Positions 13,246 through 14,884 of a stretch of DNA of 14,884 nt are shown in pieces. Source of the stretch: Planctomycetota bacterium (GTDB taxonomy: Bacteria; Planctomycetota; SZUA-567); NCBI GenBank assembly GCA_020861125.1, contig JAJBSZ010000268.1, forward strand, positions 1 to 14,884, in the 5' to 3' direction. The position numbers and the translations under genes are program-made. The notes under the pieces were generated by a model. That model worked only from the letters and a program-made list of their open reading frames with translations. It did not search any database and was not told the origin of the DNA. Each line of letters starts with the position of its first letter. Within the stretch, counting starts at the first letter, position 1.

Positions 13246-14064
13246 TTACCGCCGTTTAACCTCGATGCCCAATTTTTTGCATCGCCGGTCCAAGGATGGC
13301 CAGGTTAGGCCGAGATGACGGGCGGTTTTCAGCTTGTTGCCGTTGTATTGTTCCAGCGTTTCGACGATCAGGCGTTTTTCGGCGTCCAGCAGGGTCATGG
13401 GCTTGGCCGGCGTGGCGGAACCGGCATCGGTCAGGTCGATGGCTGGCAGGGGGTCGAGGTCGGCGACGGCCTGACGGATCACCTGCAATTTTTTTCGGTA
13501 TTGCTGGAACAGCTTGCGTTCCACGGCAATGGCGAGGAGACCGGCCACCCCTGTGAAGACGCTTTCCAGACCCTCGGGCGCCCGCCGTTCCCGGTCGCAA
13601 TAATCGGCGCCCAACAGACCGACGGGCCGGCCGTCGCGCACCAGCGGCGCCAGCACCACTGTTTTCACCCCCTGTTTGCGGAGTACCTCCTGTACATCCG
13701 GCGGCAATTCGGCCACCGCCGTGTGGACAAAACCGGTGGCGAGGATGCTTTTCAGCGACGGAATATCGTATTCGTAATCATAGAGGGGCCAAGAAAACAT
13801 CGCCGGGCCGCTGCTATCATCAACCCACTCGTGGGAATTACGCAAATACCGCCCATCCTTTTCTTCCATCATAATGTAACAGCGGGAGGCGGATAAAAAT
13901 TTCCCGAGCCGGGATAAACATTCCTCAATAGCCATATCGGCATGGGCAGCCGGGGCGGTTATGCGGGTCGGCAGCTCGGCTAGCAAGTGGAGGCCCCGCT
14001 GGAGGAACCCGTTTGCCTCATCCTGGGGAATTGCCTGGGAATCCGGTGTTGAACTCATGTCCAT
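13246..14064 (-). CDS. GAF-domain regulator with Fis-type HTH, no AAA+ domain
   Basis: The 272-aa protein joins a GAF sensor domain (about 42-186, with SASRCYIMMEEKDGRYL, VVLAPLVRDGRPVGLLGADY and AGLLAIAVERK) through a linker (187-222) to a C-terminal Fis-type HTH (224-268: LLDAEKRLIVETLEQYNGNKLKTARHLGLTWPSLDRRCKKLG). This is the N- and C-terminal architecture of NtrC-type sigma54 activators, but the ~240-residue AAA+ ATPase between them is absent. No GAFTGA or Walker motif is present, so it cannot remodel sigma54 holoenzyme and probably acts as a simple DNA-binding sensor. ATG at 14064 has AAAGGTGA 7 nt upstream; a GTG four codons earlier overlaps that site. An AT-rich upstream region with TATAAT (14119-14114, minus strand) likely holds its promoter. 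Ligand unknown. Confidence 0.85.
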   Translation of the reverse strand: MDMSSTPDSQAIPQDEANGFLQRGLHLLAELPTRITAPAAHADMAIEECLSRLGKFLSASRCYIMMEEKDGRYLRNSHEWVDDSSGPAMFSWPLYDYEYDIPSLKSILATGFVHTAVAELPPDVQEVLRKQGVKTVVLAPLVRDGRPVGLLGADYCDRERRAPEGLESVFTGVAGLLAIAVERKLFQQYRKKLQVIRQAVADLDPLPAIDLTDAGSATPAKPMTLLDAEKRLIVETLEQYNGNKLKTARHLGLTWPSLDRRCKKLGIEVKRR

Positions 14065-14499
14065 TTGTAGTCTCACCTTTACAAATTAGCAGCAATGTAC
14101 TTCAAAAAGAGTCATTATAATCGTATATAATACCATTCACTCCCAGTTAATGGGGGACAATTCCATAAAAAAATTAACTTTTAATGGTTTGTTAGCGAAA
14201 CCGCGCCGAGTGACCATATGGAGTTTCAGGCAAATGTCAAAACAATAATTAATAATTACACCATCAGGGCGGTCGCCCGTTCCGCTATTTATTACCAACA
14301 GGATGATAATTAAGGCTTTGGCCTTCCCCGGGTTTGCACAAAAAATTTTCTTTTGCCGGAAGGGAGTGGTGTCCAGACCCGATGGAAAATGTGTGGTGAG
14401 GTCCGCGGGCAGGTCCGATAAAACACGAAATAGGGTCGTGGCGGCGGGAGCAGGGCCCGTGGCTTGAAAGTAACCCGCACGGGAGGGAAAGTAACGGCT
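14065..14499. other. AT-rich divergent intergenic region between GAF-HTH regulator and murC
   Basis: I see no supported gene in these 435 nt. A minus-strand open frame across it is the antisense of murC running into non-coding sequence. On the minus strand a TATAAT at 14119-14114 is the best -10 for the GAF-HTH gene, but no matching -35 is evident. On the plus strand a TATAAT at 14126-14131 also lacks a -35. The 14140-14350 part has AT-rich small dyads such as ATTAACTTTTAAT. The direct repeat GAAAGTAAC occurs at 14466-14474 and 14487-14495, just before murC. Confidence 0.5.
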
Positions 14500-14884
14500 A
14501 TGGACGGGCAGACTATTCATTTCGCCGGGATCGGCGGCATCGGCATGAGCGCCCTGGCGGCGATGGCCCGGCGGCGGGGCGCGGTGGTTACCGGGTGCGA
14601 TCGGGAAGAGAGCGGCGTCATCGGACGCTTGCGGGCCGCGGGGATACCCGTCACCATCGGTCACGCCGCCAGCCACGTGGCCGACGCGGATCTGGTGGTC
14701 CACACCAGCGCCATTCCTGCCGATCACCCGGAACTGGTGGCCGCATGCGATCGCCGGATTGGGCGCGGGGCATTTCTCGCCCGGCTCATGGACGGGACGG
14801 AGGCGTGGGGCGTTGCCGGCAGCCATGGCAAGACCACCACCACCTGGCTTTTGGCCCGTATCCTGGTGGAAGCCGGTCGGGACC
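14500..14884 (+). CDS. murC: UDP-N-acetylmuramate--L-alanine ligase, N-terminal part (cut by window edge)
   Basis: MurC adds L-Ala to UDP-N-acetylmuramate using ATP in the cytoplasm, the first amino-acid step of peptidoglycan stem-peptide synthesis. The 128 visible residues start with HFAGIGGIGMSALAAMA (7-23), the Rossmann-like nucleotide-binding start of Mur ligases. VHTSAIPADHPEL follows, and the ATP P-loop GSHGKTTTT, where the family usually has GTHGKTTTT. The ATG at 14500 gives the standard MurC N-terminus; a GGGAGG lies 13 nt upstream, which is rather far, and an in-frame TTG at 14464 is an alternative. The related Mpl ligase shares these motifs and cannot be fully excluded from the N-terminus alone. 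The gene continues beyond the window. Confidence 0.88.
   Translation, partial: MDGQTIHFAGIGGIGMSALAAMARRRGAVVTGCDREESGVIGRLRAAGIPVTIGHAASHVADADLVVHTSAIPADHPELVAACDRRIGRGAFLARLMDGTEAWGVAGSHGKTTTTWLLARILVEAGRD

Noticed and set aside
13075..13308. 77-codon plus-strand frame
   Set aside because: It runs through the terminator hairpin at 13163-13194 and into the antisense of the GAF-HTH gene; no start signals.
14137..14826. 229-codon minus-strand open frame
   Set aside because: Half of it is antisense to murC and the rest is AT-rich intergenic DNA; no ribosome-binding site or domain.

Overview
The window is GC-rich and gene-dense, and reads as chromosomal DNA of an anaerobic, probably Gram-negative-type bacterium. 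It encodes a PAS-containing, H-cluster-type [FeFe]-hydrogenase homologue of the putative sensory kind, a Rex redox repressor, and the start of a MurC-type peptidoglycan ligase. The XRE regulator carries a GGGKRCAESFGVSPQQWSPWE segment that I associate from memory with Lentisphaerota/Victivallales-like genomes. That placement is tentative. There are no rRNA or tRNA genes, insertion sequences, CRISPR arrays or phage genes that I can see. Every gene is on the minus strand except the macro-domain gene and murC.

Layout, left to right. (1) 216-4640, minus strand: a co-directional cluster transcribed as hisD-like, CBS-pair protein, small membrane protein, purU, pfkB-type sugar kinase. The hisD-like protein is the oddest gene here. 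Its fold-level sequence is histidinol dehydrogenase, but almost every zinc-binding and catalytic residue is replaced. (2) 4955-6763: a GT4-like glycosyltransferase (minus) diverges from a macro-domain ADP-ribose hydrolase-type gene (plus). (3) 6697-7769, minus: a membrane-anchored thermonuclease-like protein translationally coupled (ATGA) to a small GNAT acetyltransferase. The GNAT 3' end overlaps the macro gene in antisense. (4) 7917-11126, minus: a tightly coupled trio of 2Fe-2S thioredoxin-like ferredoxin, HydS-like sensory hydrogenase and SpoIIE/PP2C phosphatase, with rex immediately upstream (11345-11995) behind its own strong sigma70-type promoter. (5) 12282-14064, minus: an XRE regulator with a clear terminator, then a GAF plus Fis-type HTH regulator with its own terminator; both lie in AT-richer DNA with long non-coding leaders. 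(6) 14500 to the edge, plus: N-terminal part of murC.

How it may fit together. The 7917-11995 block looks like a redox/H2-sensing module. Rex senses NADH/NAD+. The ferredoxin and HydS would sense or pass electrons at an H-cluster whose usual proton-relay cysteine is Ala. The phosphatase, encoded with a 4-nt overlap, is the natural output. No catalytic HydA/B/C or maturation gene lies in the window. The left cluster mixes one-carbon metabolism (PurU), sugar phosphorylation (PfkB family), adenosyl-nucleotide sensing (CBS) and the degenerate HisD; a common role cannot be read from the sequence.
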